DNA from: Oscillospiraceae bacterium
GTDB lineage: Bacteria; Bacillota_A; Clostridia; Oscillospirales; Acutalibacteraceae
Length of the DNA stretch: 6,804 bases
Assembly: GCA_003519645.1 (NCBI GenBank)
Contig: DOWI01000320.1
Location: 6,440 to 13,243 of the forward strand
Direction: 5' to 3'
Part shown: piece after piece, positions 1 through 6,042 of the stretch
How positions within the stretch are numbered: position 1 is the stretch's first letter
Layout of the letters: each line of letters opens with the position of its first letter
The notes under the pieces: model-generated
The model's input: the letters and a program-made list of their open reading frames with translations, nothing else
Databases searched by the model: none
Told to the model about the DNA's origin: nothing
Program-made: the position numbers and the translations under genes

Positions 1-1
1 T

Positions 2-106
2 AGGGGATATTACTGGGAAACCTATGCCCTGCAAAACGATATACCGGTGGATGCAGAGGATTGGGCTGCTAAATCCGGCACAGCGGCGCAAGGGGGTGTC
101 TGCTGA
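2..106 (+). CDS. C-terminal tail of an ABC half-transporter (partial)
   Basis: The window opens inside this gene. Only the last 34 codons are present, ending in TGA at 104-106. The visible start, R-G-Y-Y-W-E-T-Y-A-L-Q-N, resembles the usual end of the nucleotide-binding domain of exporter-type ABC half-transporters, where a Gly-x-Tyr-(Y/x)-x-x-L/T-Y-x-x-Q segment follows the last helix. It is followed by a short polar tail. The stop overlaps the start of the next transporter gene (TGATG), an arrangement typical of two half-transporters made in equal amounts and assembled as a heterodimer (BmrCD/LmrCD/TM287-288 type). No catalytic motif lies inside the window, so the family call rests on this tail and on the neighbour. 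Another protein ending upstream of a transporter gene cannot be fully excluded. Confidence 0.65.
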   Translation, partial: RGYYWETYALQNDIPVDAEDWAAKSGTAAQGGVC

Positions 107-1902
107 TGGCACGAAATAGATTTGATGTTGACGAGAAGCTTGAGTCCCCGTTTCGGATGGCACATCTTAAACGCGCTTTGGTGTATGTCCGCCGTCACCG
201 TTTCAAGATGCTGCTGGCGCTGATTTTGAGCGGTTTGGCAAGTGTGGCAGGGCTGTTCGGCCCTAAAATCTGATAGTGGACGCTGGACGATGCCATCCCC
301 AACAAGGATGTTGCACTCTTGCTGCGGCTGGCACTGCTGTATACCGGCATCATATTGCTCGGTATTGTTTTTACCACCATACGGGCAAGGATTATGGCTC
401 TCGTCAGCCAGGACATTATCTATGATATCCGTCAAGATTTGTTTGCGCATTTACAAAAGCTGCCGTTCAGTTATTATGACAGCCGTCCCGCCGGAAAAAT
501 TCTGGTCAGGGTAATCAATTACGTAAACTCGGTTGCCAACATGCTGTCAAACGGGATTATCAACAGCATACTGGAATTTATTAATCTTGTGGTCATTATC
601 GTATTTATGTTTAATACCAACGCCACGCTTTCATGGGTAATTCTCGCAGGACTTCCTATTTTCATAACGTTAATTATCATTATTAAACCGCGTCAGCGAA
701 AAGCGTGGCAGGAGCAATCCAATAAAAGCTCGAATTATAACGCCTATCTTGCCGAGAGCATCGACGGGGTGCGTGTCAGTCAGTTGTTTTCACGGCAGGA
801 AATAAACATCTCAATCATGCGGCGGCTTGCGGTTGCATGCAAAAAAGTATGGATGAAAGCCGTCTCTATCGGCAACACTATATGGGTCAGCGCCGAGCTG
901 ATTACCCAGATCGTGTTCACCTTTATGTATATTGCGGGCGTCTATTGGTTGGGCGGCACCATTGTATCCTTCGGCGTAATTCTTGCCATGGGTCAGTATG
1001 TCAGCCGATTTTGGCAGCCGATTTTAAATCTTGCAAATATCTATAATATGTTTATCAACAACGTTGCCTATCTGGAGCGCATTTTCGAGACCATGGATGA
1101 GCCTGTTACGGTTGATGATATTCCCGGTGCCTCCGAGCTTCCTGCCGTTGGCGGTGATGTGGAGTTTCGGGGTGTCTCCTTTGGGTATGACCCCGACATC
1201 CTAATCCTCCAGAATGTTTATTTCAGCGTAAAAGCGGGACAGAGCATTGCACTGGTCGGACCCACCGGCGCCGGCAAAACAACCGTAGTCAACCTGATCA
1301 GCAGATTTTATAATTTAACCGCCGGATCGATTCTGATTGACGGCGAGCATGATATTTCTAAGGTGACATTGCATTCACTTCGCTCCCAGATGGGAATCAT
1401 GCTGCAAGACAGCTTTATTTTCAGCGGAACCATCATGGATAATATCCGTTACGGCAGACTGGACGCAACCGACCAAGAGGTCATCGCGGCGGCCAAAGCG
1501 GTTCACGCACATGACTTCATTTCCGAAATGAGCAAAGGGTATCATACTGAGGTCAACGAGCGGGGCAGCCGTTTGTCGGCGGGACAGAAACAGCTGATTT
1601 CATTTGCCCGTACCCTGCTTGCTGACCCGCGCATCCTGATTCTTGATGAGGCTACCTCGGCAATTGATACCAAGACCGAAAGACTGTTACAGGAAGGAAT
1701 CAAGGTTCTGCTAAAGGGGCGTACCTCGTTTATCATCGCCCATCGTTTGTCAACCATTAAATCGTGTGACAAGATCCTGTATATCGGTGACCGGAGCATT
1801 CTTGAAGAGGGCAGCCATGACGAGCTGATTGCAAAAAAGGGATTGTACCATCATCTATATACTGCCCAGACTGTTGAAACCGATTTGGTGGCGGTTAGAT
1901 AG
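106..1902 (+). pseudogene. ABC exporter half-transporter (permease-ATPase fusion) interrupted by two tandem stop codons
   Basis: The frame from ATG 106 gives a normal-length half-exporter (about 598 codons): six-helix transmembrane domain, then nucleotide-binding domain. It would pump an unknown substrate out across the membrane, paired with the product of the overlapping upstream gene. ATG 106 is supported by AGGGGG at 91-96 (9-nt spacing) and by the TGATG overlap. All ATPase motifs are intact: Walker A GPTGAGKT (codon 385 on), Q-loop Gln434, signature LSAGQ (490-494), Walker B ILILDE with Asp514 and catalytic Glu515, and switch His546. Codons 56 and 57 are TGA TAG (271-276), right after the first helix. 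The protein resumes in the same frame with W-T-L-D-D-A-I-P-N-K-D, a conserved stretch of this family, so there is no net frameshift. Re-initiation could occur at TTG 319 (AAGGAT at 303-308) or ATG 394, but that product lacks helix 1. It is a pseudogene, a strain-specific nonsense variant or a sequence error. Confidence 0.85.
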
Positions 1903-1967
1903 GTATCCAAATACACAGGACGGGTCTCGGTTCTGATTAATTTGCCACTGTGTCTATGAATACACTT

Positions 1968-2012
1968 AAAAAGCCCTGTATATAAGCGAAAACGGCTTAT
2001 ATACAGGGCTTT
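1968..2012 (-). terminator. Strong intrinsic terminator closing the sipW operon, possibly bidirectional
   Basis: A perfect 18-bp stem (1970-1987 with 1995-2012) has a 7-nt loop, GAAAACG on the + strand. Read on the - strand the stem is followed by five T (complement of A at 1968-1972), and it starts about 22 nt after the stop of the last - strand gene. On the + strand only TTTGG follows, so termination of the ABC transcript is weaker, but the hairpin sits exactly at the convergent boundary and may serve both. Confidence 0.85.
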
Positions 2013-2034
2013 GGTATAATTAGGAATGTTTGAT

Positions 2035-2670
2035 TTAGAAATCAGTATGACGGTAGCGTTTAACTTTGCTACTATATATTATAATTCCGAGTAAACCTGT
2101 TGAAATCATTACGGCAATGATTAGAGCCGTTGTTTTTTCGCCTGTACCGGTTGACTGGGAATTTCCTTGATTCGCATTGACATCATCTATACGATTGGTT
2201 GAGAAAATGAATGTAACTGTAACAGACTTTTTTTGATATTCGTTTCCTAAATCAGCCGGAAAAAGCACATGTAACGTGTAATTTTCATTTTTGTTTGAAG
2301 AAATCGGTTTCAGATTTATATTTTTTAATTCCTTTAATCCACCATGATAATATATAGTATTATCATCCTTGACAGTAATCATAAGCGCTTGAAATAACTG
2401 ATCATCACCATTTGTTTTTTTTGAATTCAATGAAACGGAAAATGGCGCATTGCTTTCATTTTTTATGGTAACTACAGCGGTACTTGCTTCTCCGGGAACC
2501 ATTTTTTCCATATTAAATAATGGCTCATTATGGGATATGGATAATCCTTTATTGTTTCCGATGATCTCCAACCCACTGACTTGTGAGGTTTGAATATGAT
2601 ATAAAAAAGCACAAAATATTATTAGTATTATAGGAATGATAGAAATGACTCTAAATCGATTACCAAACAA
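2035..2670 (-). CDS. Membrane-anchored TasA-like domain protein, third gene of the sipW operon
   Basis: The start is TTG at 2670, because AGGAGG (complement of 2678-2683) lies 7 nt upstream. An in-frame ATG at 2703 has no ribosome binding site and would place this AGGAGG inside the gene. The 211-residue product has an N-terminal hydrophobic segment (about 8-25; signal peptide or anchor), an extracellular beta-type domain (about 35-160), a Ser/Gln/Gly linker and a C-terminal helix (about 181-200) followed by the basic tail SKVKRYRHTDF. Residues 51-59, LFNMEKMVP, match LYNVEKMVP in the TasA-like protein of the preceding gene, and T-x-K-N-x-x-N follows in both, so the two domains look related. 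TGTGE (174-178) before the last helix resembles a cell-wall sorting signal but lacks Leu-Pro. I infer an anchor, cap or nucleator of the TasA-like fibre, comparable in role though not visibly in sequence to TapA. The specific function is unproven. Confidence 0.7.
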   Translation of the reverse strand: MFGNRFRVISIIPIILIIFCAFLYHIQTSQVSGLEIIGNNKGLSISHNEPLFNMEKMVPGEASTAVVTIKNESNAPFSVSLNSKKTNGDDQLFQALMITVKDDNTIYYHGGLKELKNINLKPISSNKNENYTLHVLFPADLGNEYQKKSVTVTFIFSTNRIDDVNANQGNSQSTGTGEKTTALIIAVMISTGLLGIIIYSSKVKRYRHTDF

Positions 2671-2741
2671 TCGTATACCTCCTGAAAGGTATTCAAATCT
2701 CATGATATTTTGCTGCTTTTATTACGAATCGCGCAGGCATT

Positions 2742-2788
2742 GCCGTCCCGCTGCCGGGCGGGAGTTCTCCCCCCGCCCTTACAACGGC
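2742..2788. repeat. GC-rich hairpin element between the TasA-like gene and the anchored gene
   Basis: In otherwise AT-rich DNA, GGGCGGG (2756-2762) pairs with CCCGCCC (2772-2778) over a 9-nt loop. An outer stem, GCCGT (2742-2746) with ACGGC (2784-2788), encloses it. On the - strand it lies about 25 nt after the TasA-like stop and about 60 nt before the next ribosome binding site, and no T-run follows, so it is not a classical terminator. Its composition and hairpin form are like short dispersed intergenic repeats that I recall from Oscillospiraceae-type genomes. In this position it could act as an mRNA-processing or 3'-stabilising structure that makes the fibre subunit more abundant than the anchored protein. 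Confidence 0.5.
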
Positions 2789-2811
2789 TTCTACCTTTTA
2801 ACAATACTTTA

Positions 2812-3441
2812 TTATGATGCTGTAGGAACGGTGGTATTGACGGGTTTTTGGGATAAAGCGTACTCAATTCCAAAAGTTAATTGATCACTTTGAGCCATAT
2901 TCACATCAGCATGCTCATAAAAGCCTACGTTGCAACGAATTACTATTTCTTCACCGGCCTTTATAAGCCTATTAAATGTGTAGCTTGGTTCTATGACATT
3001 TAATCTTCCGTCATAGATTATTTCATCACCTATAGAGTAACCATTGTTTTGTTCACTATCATTATCAATATACAAGAACAGCCGCAGAAACCGGCCAAGC
3101 TCGCCTTCATTTGAGGTTCTGTCTCCGGCTTCCCATTCAGGTTCGGTTAAACCGTTCTCTTTTTCTGTTACAGTGATTTTTGTAACATTCAAATATCCAT
3201 CAACGTTTCCTGTGTTTTTCAGGGTATATCTTTTATAGCCCTCGTTATCCGGAACCATCTTCTCAACATTGTATAAGACCAAATTATCATTTTCTCCATT
3301 AATCAACAGATCCAATGTTCCTGCTGTGAAGGTATTGCCGTTATTGGTCTCTTTATCAGAAAAATATGCGGTTGTTGCTCCAACTACCATTGTAATAGAA
3401 ATTGCTAAAACCATAACACACATAAGAATCTTTTTTGTCAT
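2812..3441 (-). CDS. TasA/CalY (camelysin)-family secreted protein with SipW-type signal peptide
   Basis: The 209-residue product carries the hallmark N-terminus of SipW substrates: Lys3-Lys4, a hydrophobic core (about 5-22), then G-A-T-T-A-Y-F-S-D (21-29) and N-T-F-T-A-G-T-L-D-L (36-45). The equivalent region of Bacillus subtilis TasA reads AAFND...TFASGTLDL. Cleavage is expected near residues 22-25, giving a mature protein of about 185 residues that is exported and, by analogy with TasA and CalY, may assemble into matrix fibres. The body has the family pattern of a motif L-Y-N-V-E-K-M-V-P (56-64), a K-N-T-G-N turn (75-79) and a beta-rich remainder, and there is a single Cys (170) in the mature part. 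ATG 3441 is preceded by GGAGG (complement of 3450-3454) at 8-nt spacing. The gene follows the SipW-type peptidase gene by 158 nt in the same direction, so enzyme and substrate are co-encoded. A peptidase function, as the old camelysin (M73) name suggests, is not supported by any visible active site. Confidence 0.85.
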   Translation of the reverse strand: MTKKILMCVMVLAISITMVVGATTAYFSDKETNNGNTFTAGTLDLLINGENDNLVLYNVEKMVPDNEGYKRYTLKNTGNVDGYLNVTKITVTEKENGLTEPEWEAGDRTSNEGELGRFLRLFLYIDNDSEQNNGYSIGDEIIYDGRLNVIEPSYTFNRLIKAGEEIVIRCNVGFYEHADVNMAQSDQLTFGIEYALSQKPVNTTVPTAS

Positions 3442-3473
3442 AAATATAACCTCCGTTTTTTGTTTTGTGTTTC

Positions 3474-3509
3474 GGCAGACTCCCTGCCTTTTTAATAAAG
3501 AGTCCCTGC
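3474..3509. repeat. Short overlapping repeats in the sipW to tasA-like gap
   Basis: Two 10-bp near-identical copies, GACTCCCTGC (3478-3487) and GAGTCCCTGC (3500-3509), are 22 bp apart, and their GACTC/GAGTC ends also form a dyad. GGCAG (3474-3478) can instead pair with CTGCC (3484-3488), a 5-bp stem followed on the + strand by T5. These pairings exclude each other. They sit just upstream of the ribosome binding site of the TasA-like gene, so they could influence its mRNA, but the stems are short. The rest of the 158-nt gap (3442-3599) shows no gene that I can support. Confidence 0.3.
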
Positions 3510-3599
3510 AATTTTAAATGTGCATTACCCGGGATGAAATGCTAACGCATAATATAAATGCATTAAGTGGTAACATCTCCTTTTCTACAATTTTTCTGA

Positions 3600-4193
3600 T
3601 TAGTTGTTTTCAGTTTGCACTTTTGCCTGTTTAAACTGAATCATATACTTAATCAGATTGCGCAACTCAAAAATTATAATCAATACCCCAGGTATGATTA
3701 TCATGGTTAGCAGCCCAACTTTGGATTGTGTGAAATGGACCAGGTATCCAACAACCGGAATCGAGATGCCGGCTTTACCCAATATTTGAGATGCTAAAAC
3801 CGGCGAAATATCATTTGCATCATTTGCATCGCCTCGTGTTTCAAAAGAAAGAGAGTCTGTCCTATTAATTGAGACAATACGATGTGTTACCAATTTATTG
3901 CTGTCACCATTACCCCTGAAAGTAATAATGTCGTTTACAGCTAAATCTTCAGGGTTGATTCTCTTAATCAACACAATGGAACCTTTATGCAATGAAGGTT
4001 CCATGCTGCTGCCTAGCACATTATATAGTTGATACCCTGCAATCGAGGGTATGTCTCCTTTGAGTTTAGAAAATATAGAAAAAAGTACGATAATCCCGAT
4101 TAATACTGAAAACGTTGCAAACACAATGTTTCCAATCATTTTTAAGATTTTTATATATTTCCCTTTACCTATATCCTTTGTATTAGGCTCCAT
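3600..4193 (-). CDS. sipW: SipW-type (ER-type) signal peptidase I
   Basis: Membrane serine protease that removes signal peptides, in this subfamily typically from TasA/CalY-type proteins. The start is ATG 4193, since GGAGG (complement of 4203-4207) is 9 nt upstream; an in-frame TTG at 4202 abuts GGAGG and is too close. The 197-residue product has a first membrane helix (about 22-42), the catalytic block GSSMEPSL with Ser63 (61-68), L-V-T-H-R-I-V with His104, and R-G-D-A-N-D-A-N-D with Asp122 and Asp128. It ends in a second helix (about 158-176) and a polar tail. His in place of the Lys base of ordinary bacterial type I peptidases places it in the SipW/archaeal/ER subfamily, in which Ser, His and Asp act together. 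The next two genes downstream encode its likely substrate and a related anchored protein. It is the first gene of that operon and has its own promoter-like sequence. Use of the symbol rests on family features and context. Confidence 0.9.
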   Translation of the reverse strand: MEPNTKDIGKGKYIKILKMIGNIVFATFSVLIGIIVLFSIFSKLKGDIPSIAGYQLYNVLGSSMEPSLHKGSIVLIKRINPEDLAVNDIITFRGNGDSNKLVTHRIVSINRTDSLSFETRGDANDANDISPVLASQILGKAGISIPVVGYLVHFTQSKVGLLTMIIIPGVLIIIFELRNLIKYMIQFKQAKVQTENN

Positions 4194-4236
4194 GGCGTCC
4201 AACCTCCACTATTTCCTGTTTATGTTATTTATCTCT

Positions 4237-4242
4237 AGTATA
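4237..4242 (-). promoter_or_regulatory. sipW: Probable -10 element for the sipW operon
   Basis: TATACT on the - strand (complement of AGTATA) lies about 30 nt upstream of the sipW ribosome binding site and downstream of the terminator of the coat gene, where a promoter is needed. No good -35 sequence is seen 16-18 nt further upstream, so the promoter may depend on an activator or an alternative sigma factor. The call is tentative. Confidence 0.4.
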
Positions 4243-4293
4243 ATCACACAATTCCCATATTATTCCTAAAAAATGTTAATTGAGCAGGTTAAC

Positions 4294-4354
4294 TAAAAAA
4301 AATAAAGAAAGAGCCGCAAAATGAACAAATCCATTTTGCGGCTCTTTCTTTATT
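4294..4354 (-). terminator. Intrinsic terminator of the CotF-like gene, overlapping its stop codon
   Basis: A perfect 23-bp stem (4301-4323 with 4332-4354) encloses an 8-nt loop and on the - strand is followed by six T (complement of A at 4295-4300). The TAA stop of the coat gene (4350-4352) lies inside the first arm, so the hairpin begins within the last codons. It separates the coat gene from the sipW operon, which lies downstream in the same direction. Confidence 0.9.
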
Positions 4355-4868
4355 GCGGCTGATAAAGTCCCTTGCTGTTCATATACTGAAAGATTGCTTC
4401 CCCGTGTTTCTGCTCTTCTTTTTGTATATGGTTGAGAACATCCCTGACTCTTGTGTCTTGAAACTCGAAGATGGAAGTATCGTATGCACCGGACACATAT
4501 TTTTCGGTCATCAGCATGTCGGTACACATATCTTTAACATTGTTTTGTGATACCGTAGCTGTGCCAGCCTGGTTGGCTTGATTCACCCGGTTTTGATAAC
4601 CTGCCTGCCCCCCGCTTTGGTTCTGAGCTTGGCTTTGATTTTGGTTTTGTCCCTGCTGTTGTCCGGTCTGGGGCAATTTCCCGCTCAAAAGCTGGTTGAT
4701 GCTGTTCAGGTGTTCCTGCTCGACCTGCCCGTTTGCGTTAAAAATCTGCTTGAGCTGGGTGTCAGAGCATTGATTGGCATAGTTTGCGTACTTTTCGATA
4801 CAGATCTGCTCATGATTTTTTTGGTCTTCCAGAAGCATTCTTTCTTTTTGAGATAGTTGAATATCCAA
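4350..4868 (-). CDS. CotF-like spore coat protein (Coat_F, ferritin-like fold)
   Basis: The start is TTG at 4868, with GAGG (complement of 4876-4879) 7 nt upstream. The 172-residue product has two alpha-helical hairpin halves, about 5-62 and 111-168, joined by a Gln/Asn/Gly-rich linker (about 64-110). The C-half, with M-L-M-T-E-K-Y-V-S-G-A-Y-D-T-S and Q-K-E-E-Q-K-H-G-E, is typical of the CotF/Coat_F family found in spores of Bacilli and Clostridia. Both halves carry an E-x-x-H motif (Glu50/His53 and Glu152/His155) and an earlier helix Glu (Glu14 or Glu20, and Glu122). This is the pattern of diiron ligands in ferritin-like four-helix bundles, so metal binding is conceivable though not known for the family. 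The gene stands alone between the terminator of rpsI and its own terminator. I see no convincing promoter and cannot assign a sporulation sigma factor. Presence of the gene suggests a spore-former. Confidence 0.85.
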   Translation of the reverse strand: MDIQLSQKERMLLEDQKNHEQICIEKYANYANQCSDTQLKQIFNANGQVEQEHLNSINQLLSGKLPQTGQQQGQNQNQSQAQNQSGGQAGYQNRVNQANQAGTATVSQNNVKDMCTDMLMTEKYVSGAYDTSIFEFQDTRVRDVLNHIQKEEQKHGEAIFQYMNSKGLYQPQ

Positions 4869-4960
4869 AATAGCACCTCACATTATATTTTAGTGTTATT
4901 TTGTTCCGCTCAGCATTATTTATACTTTAAAATTATTCTTGATTCGGGTTTGGTTTTTAC

Positions 4961-4989
4961 GCATCAAAACAGGCGAGAGCCTGCAATGC
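4961..4989. other. Small inverted repeat between rpsI terminator and coat gene
   Basis: CAGGC (4970-4974) and GCCTG (4979-4983) form a 5-bp stem with a GAGA loop, flanked by GCAT (4961-4964) and ATGC (4986-4989). It lies upstream of the coat gene, about 80 nt before its ribosome binding site. It may be a remnant second terminator or an operator, with no further evidence for either. Confidence 0.25.
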
Positions 4990-4992
4990 AAT

Positions 4993-5030
4993 AAAAAAAT
5001 CCCCGAACCGGATAAACGGCTCGGGGATTT
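4993..5030 (-). terminator. Intrinsic terminator of the rplM-rpsI operon
   Basis: The stem pairs AAATCCCCGA (4997-5006) with TCGGGGATTT (5021-5030) and CCG with CGG inside, with one A/C mismatch and a 6-nt loop. On the - strand it is followed by seven T (complement of A at 4993-4999). It begins about 20 nt after the rpsI stop. Confidence 0.9.
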
Positions 5031-5049
5031 GGATATCCTGTATAACAGA

Positions 5050-5451
5050 TTATCTCTTTGAGAACTGGGGTGCACGGCGGGCGCCTTTGAGTCCGTACTT
5101 TTTGCGCTCCTTCATTCTCGGGTCACGGGTAAGGAACCCGGCCTTTTTCAGAACGGGGCGAAGCTCCTCGCTGTTGTATTGCAAAAGTGCGCGTGAAATA
5201 CCGTGGCGGATTGCGCCGGCTTGACCGGTTACGCCGCCGCCTGCTACACGGCAGACAACGTCGAATTTCTCATTTGTATTTGTCAAAACCAACGGCTGAC
5301 GTACAATGAGTTTAAGTGTATCAAGACCGAAATAATCGTCGATATTTCTATCGTTAATTGTGATTTTTCCTGTTCCCTGGTAAACTCTTACACGGGCAAC
5401 GGAGCTCTTTCTTCTGCCTGTTCCATAAAAATATGGTGCTTTATCGTACAT
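5050..5451 (-). CDS. rpsI: 30S ribosomal protein S9 (uS9)
   Basis: Component of the head of the small ribosomal subunit, whose C-terminal tail reaches the P-site tRNA. The 133-residue product shows the family signatures in order: [11 protein letters not shown] (10-20), [20 protein letters not shown] (69-88), and the basic tail from [12 protein letters not shown] (107-118) to R-A-P-Q-F-S-K-R (126-133), which ends in the near-universal SKR. ATG 5451 has GGAGG (complement of 5460-5464) 8 nt upstream, inside a longer GGGAGGAGG run that directly follows the rplM stop. The 17-nt gap to rplM and the shared terminator show the usual rplM-rpsI operon. Length and sequence are normal. Confidence 0.97.
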   Translation of the reverse strand: MYDKAPYFYGTGRRKSSVARVRVYQGTGKITINDRNIDDYFGLDTLKLIVRQPLVLTNTNEKFDVVCRVAGGGVTGQAGAIRHGISRALLQYNSEELRPVLKKAGFLTRDPRMKERKKYGLKGARRAPQFSKR

Positions 5452-5468
5452 AATCTAATCCTCCTCCC

Positions 5469-5897
5469 TTATAGTTCCCAAGCCTGCGGTTTTTGGGCAG
5501 CATGCTTATGCTCTGCACCCTCGAACAAACGCAGTCTTGTGATTGCGGTACGACCGATAGTATTATCCGGAATCATACCTTTTACTGCAAGTTCCATGGC
5601 TTTGCATGGTTTTTCTTCCATAAGGGTATCATATCTTACTGATTTTAAGTGGCCGATATAGCCTGTAAAACGGTAATAATATTTCTTATGAAGTTTGTGG
5701 CCTGTAAGAACTGCGTCTTTGCAGTTGATAATTATAACATTATCACCGCAGTCAACATGCGGAGCAAATGTTGTTTTGTGTTTGCCGCGAAGCAAAACAG
5801 CAGCTTGTGCCGCAACACGACCAAGCGGTTTGCCTGCTGCATCGAGCACATACCATTTGCGCTCAATTTCGCCGGCTTTTGGCATATAGGTAGACAT
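5469..5897 (-). CDS. rplM: 50S ribosomal protein L13 (uL13)
   Basis: Early-assembling protein of the large ribosomal subunit that binds 23S rRNA. ATG 5897 is chosen because AGGAGG (complement of 5906-5911) lies 8 nt upstream. The frame stays open to 6023, but the extension would run through the leader hairpins and promoter region and is not family-like. The 142-residue product matches the family throughout: K-W-Y-V-L-D-A-A-G-K-P-L-G-R (14-27), L-R-G-K-H-K (36-41), P-H-V-D-C-G-D (46-52), the segment T-G-Y-I-G-H-L-K (78-85), A-V-K-G-M-I-P (104-110), and E-H-K-H-A-A-Q-K-P-Q (129-138), which corresponds to the conserved H-N-H-A-A-Q-Q-P end of E. coli L13. It is the first gene of the rplM-rpsI operon, transcribed from the promoter at 6014-6042 through a leader of about 110 nt that may be involved in autoregulation. 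Confidence 0.97.
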   Translation of the reverse strand: MSTYMPKAGEIERKWYVLDAAGKPLGRVAAQAAVLLRGKHKTTFAPHVDCGDNVIIINCKDAVLTGHKLHKKYYYRFTGYIGHLKSVRYDTLMEEKPCKAMELAVKGMIPDNTIGRTAITRLRLFEGAEHKHAAQKPQAWEL

Positions 5898-5941
5898 AGC
5901 TTTAACCTCCTGAATTTTATCTGAATAATCATCACAAAACC

Positions 5942-5995
5942 CTGCATTTTTTGCAGAGCCGCCTTTTATTAAAAAAGCGCACCAAAAAACGGTGC
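5942..5995 (-). promoter_or_regulatory. rplM 5' leader with two hairpins, possible autoregulatory or attenuator element
   Basis: Between the promoter and the rplM ribosome binding site the - strand transcript can form two hairpins. The first pairs GCACC with GGTGC (5979-5995, 7-nt loop) and is followed by GC and six T, so it looks like a weak terminator. The second pairs CTGCA with TGCAG (5942-5956, 5-nt loop). A competing pairing of CGCTTTT with AAAAG(G)CG would occupy the T-run and the base of the first hairpin. Firmicute rplM operons are known to have an L13 leader RNA. I cannot tell whether this one matches that covariance model. Confidence 0.5.
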
Positions 5996-6013
5996 AAATG
6001 AATTGCATGTATG

Positions 6014-6042
6014 ATACTAACATATCGCCGCAGCTATGTCAA
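6014..6042 (-). promoter_or_regulatory. Housekeeping promoter of rplM-rpsI
   Basis: On the - strand there is a perfect -35 TTGACA (complement of 6037-6042), a 17-nt spacer and a -10 TAGTAT (complement of 6014-6019). Transcription should start near 6006-6007. The bases upstream of the -35 (about 6043-6075) are A/T-tract rich and could act as an UP element, as expected for a strongly expressed ribosomal operon. Confidence 0.85.

Noticed and set aside
271..276. TGA TAG as reassigned sense codons, selenocysteine or pyrrolysine
   Set aside because: TGA ends the upstream gene (104-106) and TAG ends this one (1900-1902), so both are real stops here. No recoding hairpin is apparent, and two different recoded residues in a row would be without precedent known to me.
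2671..2703. Upstream ATG start (2703) for the anchored protein
   Set aside because: It has no ribosome binding site, and the perfect AGGAGG at 7-nt spacing before TTG 2670 would then be inside the gene. The shorter form begins directly with a hydrophobic N-terminus.
3520..3599. Small peptide gene in the sipW to tasA-like gap (AAGGAG near an ATG, about 12-20 codons)
   Set aside because: The spacing between the AAGGAG and possible starts is poor (0 or about 12 nt), and the peptides show no recognisable features.
3684..3694. TAC-N5-GTA inside sipW as part of the palindrome array
   Set aside because: It is a single copy with a GC-rich core inside coding sequence and far from the array, consistent with chance.
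4668..4682. LPQTG in the coat protein as a sortase signal
   Set aside because: It lies in the middle of the protein, in a Gln-rich linker, with no hydrophobic helix or basic tail after it and no signal peptide before it.
5203..5661. Open frames on the + strand opposite rpsI and rplM
   Set aside because: They overlap well-conserved ribosomal protein genes on the other strand and have no ribosome binding site or family features.
5898..6023. N-terminal extension of L13 in the same open frame
   Set aside because: ATG 5897 has an ideal AGGAGG and gives a normal 142-residue L13. The extension runs over leader hairpins and the promoter.
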